The notes beneath the pieces are model-generated. The model saw only the letters and a program-made list of their open reading frames with translations, was not told the DNA's origin and made no database searches. A DNA stretch of 64,000 nucleotides from Rothia nasimurium (lineage in GTDB: Bacteria; Actinomycetota; Actinomycetes; Actinomycetales; Micrococcaceae). The stretch's first letter is position 1, and the number at the start of each line of letters is the position of its first letter. This document shows positions 42,437 to 50,778 of this stretch, piece after piece. Position numbers and translations under genes: made by a program. Location of the stretch: NCBI RefSeq assembly GCF_928382285.1, contig NZ_CAKMSS010000010.1, forward strand, positions 1 through 64,000, written 5' to 3'.

Positions 42437-43463
42437 AGTGTGAGCCTACTTTCCTCGGCTTAAGCCAGGTATTGATGCGGTGAGTAAGCCGTACTTCTAC
42501 AGTTTCGTGAACTGCCCAGGCAAGGAATACTGATACAGAGAATGCGAGAATACGGGCCCCCCACATGCCCAACACATCGTAGGAGATGCTGATAAGAGCA
42601 TAGCCAATATTCTGGTGGAGCAAATAGAGTGGGTATGAGATGGAACCAAACCAAACCAGCCACCGAAGTTGAAGGAATTTGACTTCTGATTTAATAACTA
42701 CAACAGAAAATAGTAGAACAATGAGTAAAATCAAAAACCCGGTAAACCAACTAGTCATAAGGCCTTCGCAGAGAACTGCCAGAGGCAAGAGAGGGTAAAA
42801 CGCAGGGAGTAATCGGCCTGATTCTCGCCGAATGTAGAGAACCATACCGAGACCGAAGAGGGGCGCATATTGAGCTACGGAGGCCGATACGAGTATGTTA
42901 AGGGCGCCGATACCCGTAAGTTTGTATGCAGCTATGAGCACGAGTCCCCCCAGAGCCCAGAGCAGAGAGAATCTCTGCACGAAAGTATCAGTAAGTTTGC
43001 CTTTGAATAGCCATAGCGATGCAGCAATAAGAAAGTAGAAAACTAATTCCCGGGCGAGTGACCAGTACACGCCATCAAAGTCGCGAACAGCTACGAAGCT
43101 TTGGAACATCGTTGCATTAACAGCCAACTCCCACAATGGTCTTTGGAGAGCGGGGAAAGGTAACCCATAGATAACAAGAACCGTAAGTCCCAAAGATGCC
43201 CAATAGGTGGGGTAAAGCCTAACAAATCGTGCTTTGAGGAACTCGATAGGCTGATTACGTTTACGAGCTGTCATGAGGATAACGAACCCGCTGATGAGGA
43301 AGAAGAGCTGAACACCTAGGCCACCATAAGCGAATGAAATAGGAAAAGCACCGTGCTCAGGAAAGATTTCTGGAAACGTGGTGGTGTAGTGAAGAGCTAC
43401 AACAGCCAAAGCCGCTAGACCTCGCAGAGCGTCAAGCTCGGTGAAACGTTTTGTTTTAGACAT
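42426..43463 (-). CDS. Acyltransferase 3 (OafA/NolL) family membrane protein
   Basis: A 345-residue, ten-helix enzyme that O-acetylates or otherwise acylates envelope carbohydrate. The N-terminal RFTELDALRGLAALAVVALHY with family Arg-Gly and His, GVQLFFLISGFVI and SLARELVFYFLI are hallmarks. The late YPLYLLHQNIGYALI and AWAVHETVE (replacing the canonical H-E-x) close the pattern. The DNA is AT-richer than tatD and rsmA on either side. GAGGAAA precedes the ATG. It runs directly into the GT87 gene, implying one unit. Confidence 0.88.
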   Translation of the reverse strand: MSKTKRFTELDALRGLAALAVVALHYTTTFPEIFPEHGAFPISFAYGGLGVQLFFLISGFVILMTARKRNQPIEFLKARFVRLYPTYWASLGLTVLVIYGLPFPALQRPLWELAVNATMFQSFVAVRDFDGVYWSLARELVFYFLIAASLWLFKGKLTDTFVQRFSLLWALGGLVLIAAYKLTGIGALNILVSASVAQYAPLFGLGMVLYIRRESGRLLPAFYPLLPLAVLCEGLMTSWFTGFLILLIVLLFSVVVIKSEVKFLQLRWLVWFGSISYPLYLLHQNIGYALISISYDVLGMWGARILAFSVSVFLAWAVHETVEVRLTHRINTWLKPRKVGSHFAD

Positions 43464-43583
43464 TTTTCCTCAATATGTGAGTGCGTGTGTTTTATGGGGG
43501 CATAGGTATTATGAGTCTACCTTCATTCTCTCCCCTATGGTTTTCGATGGTATGACAGGTAAGCCACCGGCTAGGATAGTAGG

Positions 43584-44492
43584 GTGACTGAACAGCAATC
43601 TCCTGCGCCCGATGCTCTATTGGGCCCCCAAGAAATCCGTGACCTAGCTGCCACCCTGGGTATCCGCCCTACTAAGACTCTGGGGCAGAACTTTGTGATT
43701 GATCCTAACACCATCCGCCGTATTATCGCTGTTGCCGATATCAGCCCTGATGAGACGGTGGTTGAGGTTGGCCCGGGCCTGGGTTCACTGACCCTGGGGA
43801 TCTTGGACGCTGCCCGCGACATGGTTGCTGTTGAGATCGATCCGCCTCTTGCTGAACAGCTTCCGGCGACGATTGCTAAGTTCCGCCCCGGCTCAGAGGA
43901 CCGTATCGACGTGGTGCTCTCTGATGCCATGAAGGTCACCGAGCTGCCGCGCACCCCGTCCGCCCTGGTAGCTAACCTGCCCTATAACGTGGCGGTGCCG
44001 GTGCTCCTGCATATGTTTGCTACCTTCCCCTCGATTGAACACGCCCTGGTCATGGTGCAGGACGAGGTCGCCGACCGCCTCTCAGCCAATCCCGGGTCTA
44101 AGATTTACGGGGTGCCTTCGGTCAAGGCTAACTGGTTCGCTGAGGTGTCTAAAGCCGGGGTAATCGGTACTAACGTTTTCTGGCCTGCCCCCAAGATCAA
44201 GTCGGGTCTGGTGGCTTTTAAGCGCCGCCCGGAGTTACTGTCTGACCTGCCTCGTGAAGAGGTCTTTGCCATTGTCGATGCCGCCTTTGCCCAGCGCCGT
44301 AAGACCCTGCGGGCTGCGCTCGCTGGATGTGCCGGCTCTGCTGCCCGTGCCGGTGAGATTCTTGAAGCTGCCGGTATTGACCCGCAGCTACGCGGGGAAA
44401 AGCTCGATATTTTTGACTTCATCAAGATTGCCGAAGCCGCCCGGCAGGTGCCTGCCCCTGCCGACCAGAGCGGGGAGGGCGCGTCCGCATGA
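43584..44492 (+). CDS. rsmA: 16S rRNA dimethyladenosine transferase
   Basis: A 302-residue SAM-dependent enzyme dimethylating A1518 and A1519. Motif I is [16 protein letters not shown], the FVID-NQ region is [12 protein letters not shown], and the catalytic motif is NLPYN in [31 protein letters not shown] is the C-terminal RNA-binding signature. GTG start with TAGGAT (43572-43577) six bases upstream and no ribosome-binding site suggests a leaderless message. ispE overlaps its stop by ATGA. Confidence 0.94.
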   Translation: MTEQQSPAPDALLGPQEIRDLAATLGIRPTKTLGQNFVIDPNTIRRIIAVADISPDETVVEVGPGLGSLTLGILDAARDMVAVEIDPPLAEQLPATIAKFRPGSEDRIDVVLSDAMKVTELPRTPSALVANLPYNVAVPVLLHMFATFPSIEHALVMVQDEVADRLSANPGSKIYGVPSVKANWFAEVSKAGVIGTNVFWPAPKIKSGLVAFKRRPELLSDLPREEVFAIVDAAFAQRRKTLRAALAGCAGSAARAGEILEAAGIDPQLRGEKLDIFDFIKIAEAARQVPAPADQSGEGASA

Positions 44493-45406
44493 CTCTCAGT
44501 GTTTCAGCTACCGCCCCCGGCAAGGTCAACCTGTATTTTGCGGTGGGGCCCCTGCGGGAGGACGGTTACCATGAGGTTGCCTCGCTCTACGCCGCTACCG
44601 ATGTGCTGGAGCGTGTGACGTTTTCTTCGGCTCAAGAGCTGGGTATCGCCCAGTCGATGAGCGTTGCTGAGGGCTCCCCTGTGGCGGAGCAGGTTGCTGC
44701 CGGGGCATTTGACCCAGCTGTGGTTCCGCTTGATGAATCTAACCTGGCCTATCGCGGGGCAGCAGCGGTGGTAGCTGCCCAGGGCTTGGATATTCAGGAC
44801 GTCGCCGTTCAGCTTCACATCGATAAGGCTGTTCCGGTTGCCGGTGGGATGGGCGGAGGTTCTGCTGATGCTGCCGCCGCTATGAAGGCCATGAACGACT
44901 ACCTGGTGCAGGCAGGCCTGGCCGCTGAGGCGCTTGGGCTTGAGCGTCTGCTGGAGCTGGCTGCTCCGCTGGGTGCCGACGTACCCTTTGCCCTCTTAGG
45001 TGGCCTGGCCGTGGGCACCGGGGTGGGGGACAAACTCACGCCGATTGAGGTACCTGAAGGCGTTGAGCCACTGAAGTTTGGGTTTGTGCCTTCAACAACG
45101 GCTGGGCTGTCGACCCCCGCCGTGTTTAAGGAGCTGGACGCCGGCCGCGCGGCTGGGCGTTACCCTGCTCCGGACGCAACCCTTCAGATGCCGCAGGAGC
45201 TGATAGACCTGCTAACCTCGGCTGAGCCTCTGCAGAAGCGTCTACCAGCTATTGCCGGGCTGCTGCGCAACGACCTGGCTGCGCCTGCTGTTGCCTTGTT
45301 GCCTGAACTGGCAGAAACGCTGGAACAGGCCAAAGCCCAGTTCGGTGTATCGGCAAGCTTTGTGTCAGGTTCGGGACCTACCGTAGTGCGTATTTACAAC
45401 ACATAA
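44489..45406 (+). CDS. ispE: 4-diphosphocytidyl-2-C-methyl-D-erythritol kinase
   Basis: A 305-residue GHMP-family kinase of the MEP isoprenoid pathway. [25 protein letters not shown] is the N-terminal signature with the catalytic Lys, [18 protein letters not shown] the ATP-binding glycine loop, and [11 protein letters not shown] the C-terminal motif. Translationally coupled to rsmA by ATGA, as in Rv1010-Rv1011 from memory. The transcript ends at the hairpin 45414-45454. Confidence 0.94.
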   Translation: MTLSVSATAPGKVNLYFAVGPLREDGYHEVASLYAATDVLERVTFSSAQELGIAQSMSVAEGSPVAEQVAAGAFDPAVVPLDESNLAYRGAAAVVAAQGLDIQDVAVQLHIDKAVPVAGGMGGGSADAAAAMKAMNDYLVQAGLAAEALGLERLLELAAPLGADVPFALLGGLAVGTGVGDKLTPIEVPEGVEPLKFGFVPSTTAGLSTPAVFKELDAGRAAGRYPAPDATLQMPQELIDLLTSAEPLQKRLPAIAGLLRNDLAAPAVALLPELAETLEQAKAQFGVSASFVSGSGPTVVRIYNT

Positions 45407-45413
45407 GCGGTAC

Positions 45414-45454
45414 AAAGACGGGGCAGATATCGTTTCTATCTACCCCGTCTTTTT
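45414..45454. terminator. Bidirectional terminator between ispE and ABC-F gene
   Basis: AAAGACGGGG (45414-45423) pairs with CCCCGTCTTT (45443-45452) after one mismatch is crossed to AGATA/TATCT; a TTTTT run ends it. It overlaps the stop of the convergent gene at 45453. Confidence 0.88.
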
Positions 45455-47279
45455 ACGCAATTACTTCGCTGAGTTCTATCCAGCGTAGTTCTAGCTCATC
45501 AACTTCCGCCTGAATACTCTGCTGTTCAGCAGAGAGAGCCGCCAAACCTTCATAATCTGAAGGGTCGTGGCTGGCCATCTTTTCATCCAGCTTGGCCTTT
45601 TGATCTGCCAACTTAGCCAGCTTGCGGTCAATCTGGTTGATTTCCTTCTGGGCTGCGCGTACCTCAGCTCCGCTAGCCTTAGCCGCCGAGCTGCTACCGG
45701 CGTCCTGTTTACCGAGAGGCGAAGAATCCACAGCCTTGGTCGACGGGGCCGTAGCAGCAGACGCCGAAAGCTGCAAATACTCATCAACGCCACCCGGCAG
45801 ATGCCTAAAGGTACCGTCAATCAATGCGTACTGCTGGTCGGTCACACGTTCCATCAGATATCGGTCGTGTGAAACCACCAGGAGCGTGCCGGGCCAGGTA
45901 TCGAGGAGGTCCTCCATGGCCGCCAGCATGTCGGTGTCGAGGTCGTTAGAGGGTTCGTCCAGGATAAGGACGTTGGGCTCATCCAACAGAATCAGCAGAA
46001 GCTGAAGGCGACGCTTCTGACCGCCTGATAGGTCTTTGACCGGGGTTGATAGCTGGGCTGACGTAAACCCTAGACGTTCCAGAAGCTGCCCCGGAGTCAT
46101 CTCCTTACCACCAGCTACATAAGAGGTACGCTTGCGCCCAATGACATCTGAAACCCGATCATTCTCGACCTCGCGTAGCTCATCGAGCTGCTGGGTCAGC
46201 GTAGCAACCTTTACGGTCTTACCGTGCTTAACCCGCCCGCGGGTAGGCTCTACCGAACCCGTCACAAGGCCTAGCAGGGTTGATTTACCTGCGCCGTTGA
46301 CGCCCATGATGCCGGTGCGCTCACCCGGGGCGATGCGCCAGGTGACCTTCTTGAGCACGCCCTTGGTTGTACCGGGTGTGCTGGCATCGGGGTAGCTGAC
46401 ATCGACGTCCTCAATATCCACCACGTCCTTACCCAGGCGAGACACCGCCATCTGCGACAGCTCCACCTTGTTGCGCACTGGCGGTACGTTGGCAATGAGG
46501 GCGTTAGCGGCGTCAATACGGAACTTGGGCTTAGACGTACGTGCGGGGGCCCCGCGGCGTAGCCAGGCGAGCTCTTTGCGCATAAGGTTTTGGCGCTTTG
46601 CTTCGGTAGCAGCCGCCTGGCGGTCACGCTCCACCCGCTGCAGAATGTAGGCAGCGTACCCGCCCTCGAAGGGCTCTACGATGCCGTCGTGAACTTCCCA
46701 GGTGTCAGTGCAAATTTCATCGAGGAACCAGCGGTCGTGGGTGACAGTCAGCAGACCACCCGCGTTCTTTGACCAACGGTTTTTGAGATGGTTGGCCAGC
46801 CAGGTAATAGCTTCAACATCGAGGTGGTTGGTGGGTTCGTCGAGCATCAGGACGTCCCAGTCGCCTGCCAGCAGAGCGGCAAGGGCAACGCGGCGGCGCT
46901 GGCCGCCGGAGAGGGAAGAGACGGACGCATTCCAATCTAGGTCTGATGCCAAACCCGAAATAACGTCGCGAATCTTAGAATCTGAAGCCCACTCGTATTC
47001 AGGCGTGTCACCGACAATAGCCTGGCCAACGGTGAGCGAATCATCGAGCACATCAGCCTGGTCAAGGAAGCCGATCCGGGTGCCGGACCGCACCGTGACC
47101 TTACCCGAATCGGGGGTAAGCCGCCCGCCAAGAAGGGAGAGAAGGGTCGACTTACCGTCACCGTTACGGCCAACGATGCCGATACGGTTGCCCTCATTCA
47201 GGCCAACCGTGATGCCCTCAAAGATAGTGCGGGTGGGAAATTCAATATGCAGGTCTTCGCCGCCGAGTAGATGTGCCAC
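45453..47279 (-). CDS. uup: ABC-F family ATPase (Uup-like)
   Basis: A 608-residue soluble protein with two ATPase domains and no membrane part. Domain 1: GRNGDGKST and LSGGQRRRVALAALLAGDWDVLMLDEPTNHLD. A linker contains RQNLMRKELAWLRRGAPARTSKPKFR, and domain 2 has GVNGAGKST and LSGGQKRRLQLLLILLDEPNVLILDEPSNDLD. The C-terminal coiled coil (about 530-600) is the Uup-type domain that binds DNA or RNA. Possible roles are ribosome or recombination quality control. The GTG start follows TAGCCT (47286-47291, minus strand) by six bases, fitting a leaderless mRNA. Confidence 0.9.
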   Translation of the reverse strand: MAHLLGGEDLHIEFPTRTIFEGITVGLNEGNRIGIVGRNGDGKSTLLSLLGGRLTPDSGKVTVRSGTRIGFLDQADVLDDSLTVGQAIVGDTPEYEWASDSKIRDVISGLASDLDWNASVSSLSGGQRRRVALAALLAGDWDVLMLDEPTNHLDVEAITWLANHLKNRWSKNAGGLLTVTHDRWFLDEICTDTWEVHDGIVEPFEGGYAAYILQRVERDRQAAATEAKRQNLMRKELAWLRRGAPARTSKPKFRIDAANALIANVPPVRNKVELSQMAVSRLGKDVVDIEDVDVSYPDASTPGTTKGVLKKVTWRIAPGERTGIMGVNGAGKSTLLGLVTGSVEPTRGRVKHGKTVKVATLTQQLDELREVENDRVSDVIGRKRTSYVAGGKEMTPGQLLERLGFTSAQLSTPVKDLSGGQKRRLQLLLILLDEPNVLILDEPSNDLDTDMLAAMEDLLDTWPGTLLVVSHDRYLMERVTDQQYALIDGTFRHLPGGVDEYLQLSASAATAPSTKAVDSSPLGKQDAGSSSAAKASGAEVRAAQKEINQIDRKLAKLADQKAKLDEKMASHDPSDYEGLAALSAEQQSIQAEVDELELRWIELSEVIA

Positions 47280-47407
47280 CCTTCTAGGCTACAAGGTGCA
47301 TAGTGGACCTGCCAGTTGTAAGCTTTCGTTTTTCTGTTGCGAGCGATTCTCACTTGGCAGCGATATCACCAGTCATCACAAGTTCTGCACAGAGTAAAAT
47401 AATCGGC

Positions 47408-47998
47408 ATGACACAATTCAATGTTGGAGCTCTCCTTAAAAATAGAAGAAAAGTAGAGGAAGATCGGAGCTCGCATTCTCCGGTAGCCAAAAAAATTCTT
47501 TTCGTTTGTACAGGCAATATTGCTCGCAGCGCCTCTGCACAGTACATCGCCGAGCAGCTTTCTGACTCTGCGTCAGGGTGGACTTTTGACAGCGCTGGAA
47601 CCGGAGCTGTCGTAGGCTCAGGTGTGGCTCCTTTTATCGACGCGGAGCTAGAATCGCGAGGCGTAAACTATCGTAGCCATCAGGCTAAACAGATTACTGC
47701 TCAGCTCCTGGAGGAATCTGCGCTCGTTTTAGTGATGGAGAAAGAACACCTTAACTGGATTGTGCGTGAGTGGCCCCAGCACCGCTCGAAGATTCACCTT
47801 TTGAAGCAGATGGCGCGTGTGCAGGAACAGGCTGGGCGCCGGGTTGATCCAGTAGCCTTCATGTACGCCCTTGATGAGCCTCCAGTCAAAGAAGACAGAA
47901 TCGCTGACCCCTACCGCAAGGGAGCAGAAGCCGCGCGAGTCGCAGTAGAGGAAGTTGAGCTGGCTCTAACAAAAATTATCCCCTGGTTAGGGGCTTAA
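47408..47998 (+). CDS. Low-molecular-weight protein tyrosine phosphatase family protein
   Basis: A 196-residue protein. The P-loop CTGNIARSASA fits C-X5-R-S with a Gly-Asn start as in Etp/Wzb or arsenate-reductase-like enzymes (about 40-48), and DPYRKG near the end supplies the general-acid Asp. The first 35 residues are a basic extension. It may act on tyrosine-phosphorylated polysaccharide kinases, but none is in view. TAAAAT (47395-47400) lies seven bases before the ATG with no ribosome-binding site, a further apparent leaderless start. Confidence 0.86.
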   Translation: MTQFNVGALLKNRRKVEEDRSSHSPVAKKILFVCTGNIARSASAQYIAEQLSDSASGWTFDSAGTGAVVGSGVAPFIDAELESRGVNYRSHQAKQITAQLLEESALVLVMEKEHLNWIVREWPQHRSKIHLLKQMARVQEQAGRRVDPVAFMYALDEPPVKEDRIADPYRKGAEAARVAVEEVELALTKIIPWLGA

Positions 47999-48018
47999 AT
48001 TACTGTCTAATAAACTTT

Positions 48019-48067
48019 TACCAAGACTCACACTCCTCGCGTTTCATTCTGAGCATGAGACTTGGTA
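48019..48067. repeat. Imperfect inverted repeat upstream of tRNA-Gln
   Basis: TACCAAGACTCA (48019-48030) matches the complement of 48056-48067 with one mismatch. No T-run follows; it may mark the end of the phosphatase transcript or a control site for the tRNA. Confidence 0.4.
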
Positions 48068-48115
48068 ATATCTAGATTCGTCCGTGCTGCTTCACCGAAG
48101 TAGGTGGGACGGCAA

Positions 48116-48187
48116 TCCGCCATGGTGTAATTGGCAACACAGCGGCCTTTGGAGCCGTTATTCAAGGTTCGAGTCCTTGTGGCGGAG
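48116..48187 (+). tRNA. tRNA-Gln (anticodon TTG)
   Basis: The 72-base cloverleaf has acceptor TCCGCCA with TGGCGGA, D loop TAATTGGCA, anticodon loop CTTTGGA (TTG), T arm CAAGG-TTCGAGT-CCTTG and discriminator G; the pairing is clean. It lies 60 bases upstream of glmU, where tRNA-Gln is often found in actinobacteria. Confidence 0.95.
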
Positions 48188-48247
48188 CTCAATACCCCTA
48201 TCTTGTAAAGCGACTGGGGAGTTCACTCGCTCAAGGAGTACCAACTA

Positions 48248-49723
48248 GTGACTGCTACTGCTTCAGTTCCGTCCGCTGTTATTGTTCTAGCTGCCGGAGC
48301 TGGAACCCGCATGAAGTCCTCTACCCCCAAGGTCATGCACCCCATCGGCGGGCGCTCCATGGTAGAACACGCGGTAGCTGTAGCTCGTGAGCTTAACCCC
48401 AAGAATCTGGCCGTTGTTGTGCGTCACCAGCGCGATAAGGTAGCTGCTCACGTCACCGCTTTTGATGCTGACGTCACCATCGTTGACCAGGACGAGATCC
48501 CCGGTACCGGCCGCGCCGTTGAAGTTGGCCTGCTGGGCCTGGATGCTGAAGCTGGAGAAGTCGAAGGTACCGTTGTGGTGACCTACGGTGACGTTCCCCT
48601 GCTCAAGACCGAGACTCTGCGTAAGCTTATTGCCTTCCACGAAGAAGGTAAGAACGCCGTCACCGTTCTGACAACCCATATTGATGAGCCCGGTTCCTAC
48701 GGCCGTATCGTCCGCAACGAAGCAGGCGAAGTAACCGCTATCGTCGAAGCCAAGGACGCCACCCCTGAGCAACTTGCTATCACCGAGATCAATTCCGGTA
48801 TTTATGCTTTTGACGCAAAGGTTCTGCGCGACTCGCTGACCCGCGTCACCACCGACAATGCCCAGGGCGAAAAGTACATCACCGACGTCCTTTCCATTGC
48901 CCGCGAGGACGGCTACCGCACCAGTGCTCTAGACATCGAAGACCGCTGGGAAGTTGAGGGTGCTAATGACCGGGTGCAGCTGGCTCAGCTGGGGCGTAAG
49001 CTCAACGATCGTCTAACCCACGCGCATATGGTCGCAGGTGTTACTATCGTTGACCCCGAATCCACCTGGATTGACGTTACTGTAACCATCGAAAACGATG
49101 TAACCATTCTGCCCGGTACCCACCTGCACGGCACCACCCACATCGCAACTGGCTCCGTCATCGGCCCCGACACCACTCTGACCAACGTCAAGGTAGGGGA
49201 GAACGTGACTATCTCCCGCACCGAGGGCTCTGACTCAGAAATCGCTGACGGCGCTACCGTTGGCCCCTTCGCCTACCTGCGCCCCGGCACCAAGCTTGGC
49301 CCCAAGGGCAAGATTGGCACCTTCGTTGAAACCAAGAATGCCGAAATTGGCGCCGGTTCAAAGCTGCCCCACCTCTCCTATGCCGGGGATGTCACCATCG
49401 GCGAAAATTCCAATATCGGTGCAGCATCAATCTTTGTAAACTACGACGGCGTGAATAAGCATCGCTCCACCGTAGGGAACAATGTCCGAATGGGATCCGA
49501 CAACATGTATGTCGCACCCGTACATATCGGAGATGGCGCGTATTCTGGAGCTGGAACCGTCATCCGCAAGGACGTCCCTGCAGGCGCCCTAGCAATTAAC
49601 GAAGCCCCTCAGCGCAACATCGAACGCTGGGTCATTGAAAAGCGAGCCGGTACTGACGCCGCAGAAGCAGCCCAGGCTGCACTGGAAGCGGAATCAGCCA
49701 GCTCAGTTAAGGAAAGCGAATAG
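48248..49723 (+). CDS. glmU: Bifunctional GlmU (GlcN-1-P acetyltransferase / UDP-GlcNAc pyrophosphorylase)
   Basis: A 491-residue enzyme making UDP-GlcNAc for peptidoglycan and envelope polysaccharides. The uridylyltransferase domain has VLAAGAGTRMKSSTPKVMHPIGG, VTYGDVPLL and NSGIYAFD; the C-terminal left-handed beta-helix (from about 258) carries hexapeptide repeats, LSYAGDVTIGENSNIGAASIFVNYDG with the acetyltransferase His region, and VAPVHIGDGAYSGAGTVI. A charged Ala/Glu/Ser tail follows. GTG start with AAGGAG upstream. prs follows after five bases. Confidence 0.95.
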   Translation: MTATASVPSAVIVLAAGAGTRMKSSTPKVMHPIGGRSMVEHAVAVARELNPKNLAVVVRHQRDKVAAHVTAFDADVTIVDQDEIPGTGRAVEVGLLGLDAEAGEVEGTVVVTYGDVPLLKTETLRKLIAFHEEGKNAVTVLTTHIDEPGSYGRIVRNEAGEVTAIVEAKDATPEQLAITEINSGIYAFDAKVLRDSLTRVTTDNAQGEKYITDVLSIAREDGYRTSALDIEDRWEVEGANDRVQLAQLGRKLNDRLTHAHMVAGVTIVDPESTWIDVTVTIENDVTILPGTHLHGTTHIATGSVIGPDTTLTNVKVGENVTISRTEGSDSEIADGATVGPFAYLRPGTKLGPKGKIGTFVETKNAEIGAGSKLPHLSYAGDVTIGENSNIGAASIFVNYDGVNKHRSTVGNNVRMGSDNMYVAPVHIGDGAYSGAGTVIRKDVPAGALAINEAPQRNIERWVIEKRAGTDAAEAAQAALEAESASSVKESE

Positions 49724-49728
49724 CAGTA

Positions 49729-50712
49729 ATGACTGAGATTACGAATCCAGGCGAAAAGAAGATGGCGCTGGTCTCAGGCCGTGCCCACCCCGAACTCGCT
49801 GAACAGATTGCAGCGGAACTGGGGAACGAAGTTCTTCCTTCATCCGCCTACACCTTCGCCAACGGGGAAACCTACGTCCGTTTCGAGGATTCAGTGCGAG
49901 GGAAGGACGCTTTCGTAATCCAGTCCCACCCGGCACCGATTAACGACGCCATCATGGAACAGCTGATCATGATTGACTCGCTCAAGCGTGCCTCAGCTCG
50001 TTCTATCACCGTGGTCTCCCCCTTCTACCCCTACGCCCGTCAGGACAAGAAGCACAAGGGCCGCGAACCCATCTCAGCACGCCTGATCTCAGACCTCTAC
50101 AAGACTGCCGGCGCCCACCGCCTGATGAGCGTTGACCTTCACACCGCTCAGATCCAGGGTTTCTTCGACGGCCCCGTTGACCACCTGATGGCTATCCCCC
50201 TGCTCGCTGAGTACGTAGCAAGCAAGGTCGATACCGATAACGTCACCGTGGTTTCACCCGACACCGGCCGTGTGCGCGTTGCTGAGCAGTGGGCTGAACT
50301 CCTTGGCGGCGCCCCGTTGGCTTTCGTCCACAAGACTCGCGATGTCAACGTGCCCAATCAGGCTGTTTCTAAGACCGTTGTGGGTGATATCAAGGGCCGT
50401 ACCTGCGTGCTTATTGACGACATGATTGATACCGGTGGCACTATCGCCGGTGCAGTACGTGTGCTTAAGGAGCACGGTGCTAAGGACGTCATCATCGCAG
50501 CTACCCATGCTGTTTTCTCGGACCCTGCTGCTGAGCGTCTTGCTAACTGCGGGGCTAGCGAAGTTGTTGTTACCAACACTCTGCCGCTCAAGCCCGAACA
50601 GACTTTCGACAATCTGACTGTACTGTCAATTGCTCCCTTGCTAGCTCGTGCTATCAAGGAAGTCTTTGATGAGGGCTCTGTGACTAGCCTGTTTGATGGG
50701 CGGGCTAACTAA
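49729..50712 (+). CDS. prs: Ribose-phosphate pyrophosphokinase
   Basis: A 327-residue PRPP synthase. The flexible-loop and ribose-5-P motifs are QDKKHKGREPISARLIS, DLHTAQIQGFFDGPVDHL, and the PRPP loop VLIDDMIDTGGTIAGA. It supplies PRPP for nucleotide, His and Trp synthesis and for decaprenyl-phosphoryl arabinose in relatives. Operon with glmU (5-base gap; GGAAAG as ribosome-binding site), as in Rv1017c-Rv1018c from memory. Confidence 0.96.
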   Translation: MTEITNPGEKKMALVSGRAHPELAEQIAAELGNEVLPSSAYTFANGETYVRFEDSVRGKDAFVIQSHPAPINDAIMEQLIMIDSLKRASARSITVVSPFYPYARQDKKHKGREPISARLISDLYKTAGAHRLMSVDLHTAQIQGFFDGPVDHLMAIPLLAEYVASKVDTDNVTVVSPDTGRVRVAEQWAELLGGAPLAFVHKTRDVNVPNQAVSKTVVGDIKGRTCVLIDDMIDTGGTIAGAVRVLKEHGAKDVIIAATHAVFSDPAAERLANCGASEVVVTNTLPLKPEQTFDNLTVLSIAPLLARAIKEVFDEGSVTSLFDGRAN

Positions 50713-50725
50713 GAACCAATTTAAT

Positions 50726-50764
50726 GGCTGTGGGCGGCAAGATAATATCTTGCCGCCCACAGCC
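50726..50764. terminator. 18-bp bidirectional terminator after prs
   Basis: GGCTGTGGGCGGCAAGAT (50726-50743) pairs perfectly with 50747-50764. It separates the housekeeping genes from the AT-rich polysaccharide locus. Confidence 0.88.
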
Positions 50765-50778
50765 GTCTTTATAAATAT

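Noticed and set aside
48019..48067. Terminator or T-box before tRNA-Gln
   Set aside because: The inverted repeat lacks a T-run and there is no T-box consensus; listed only as a repeat.
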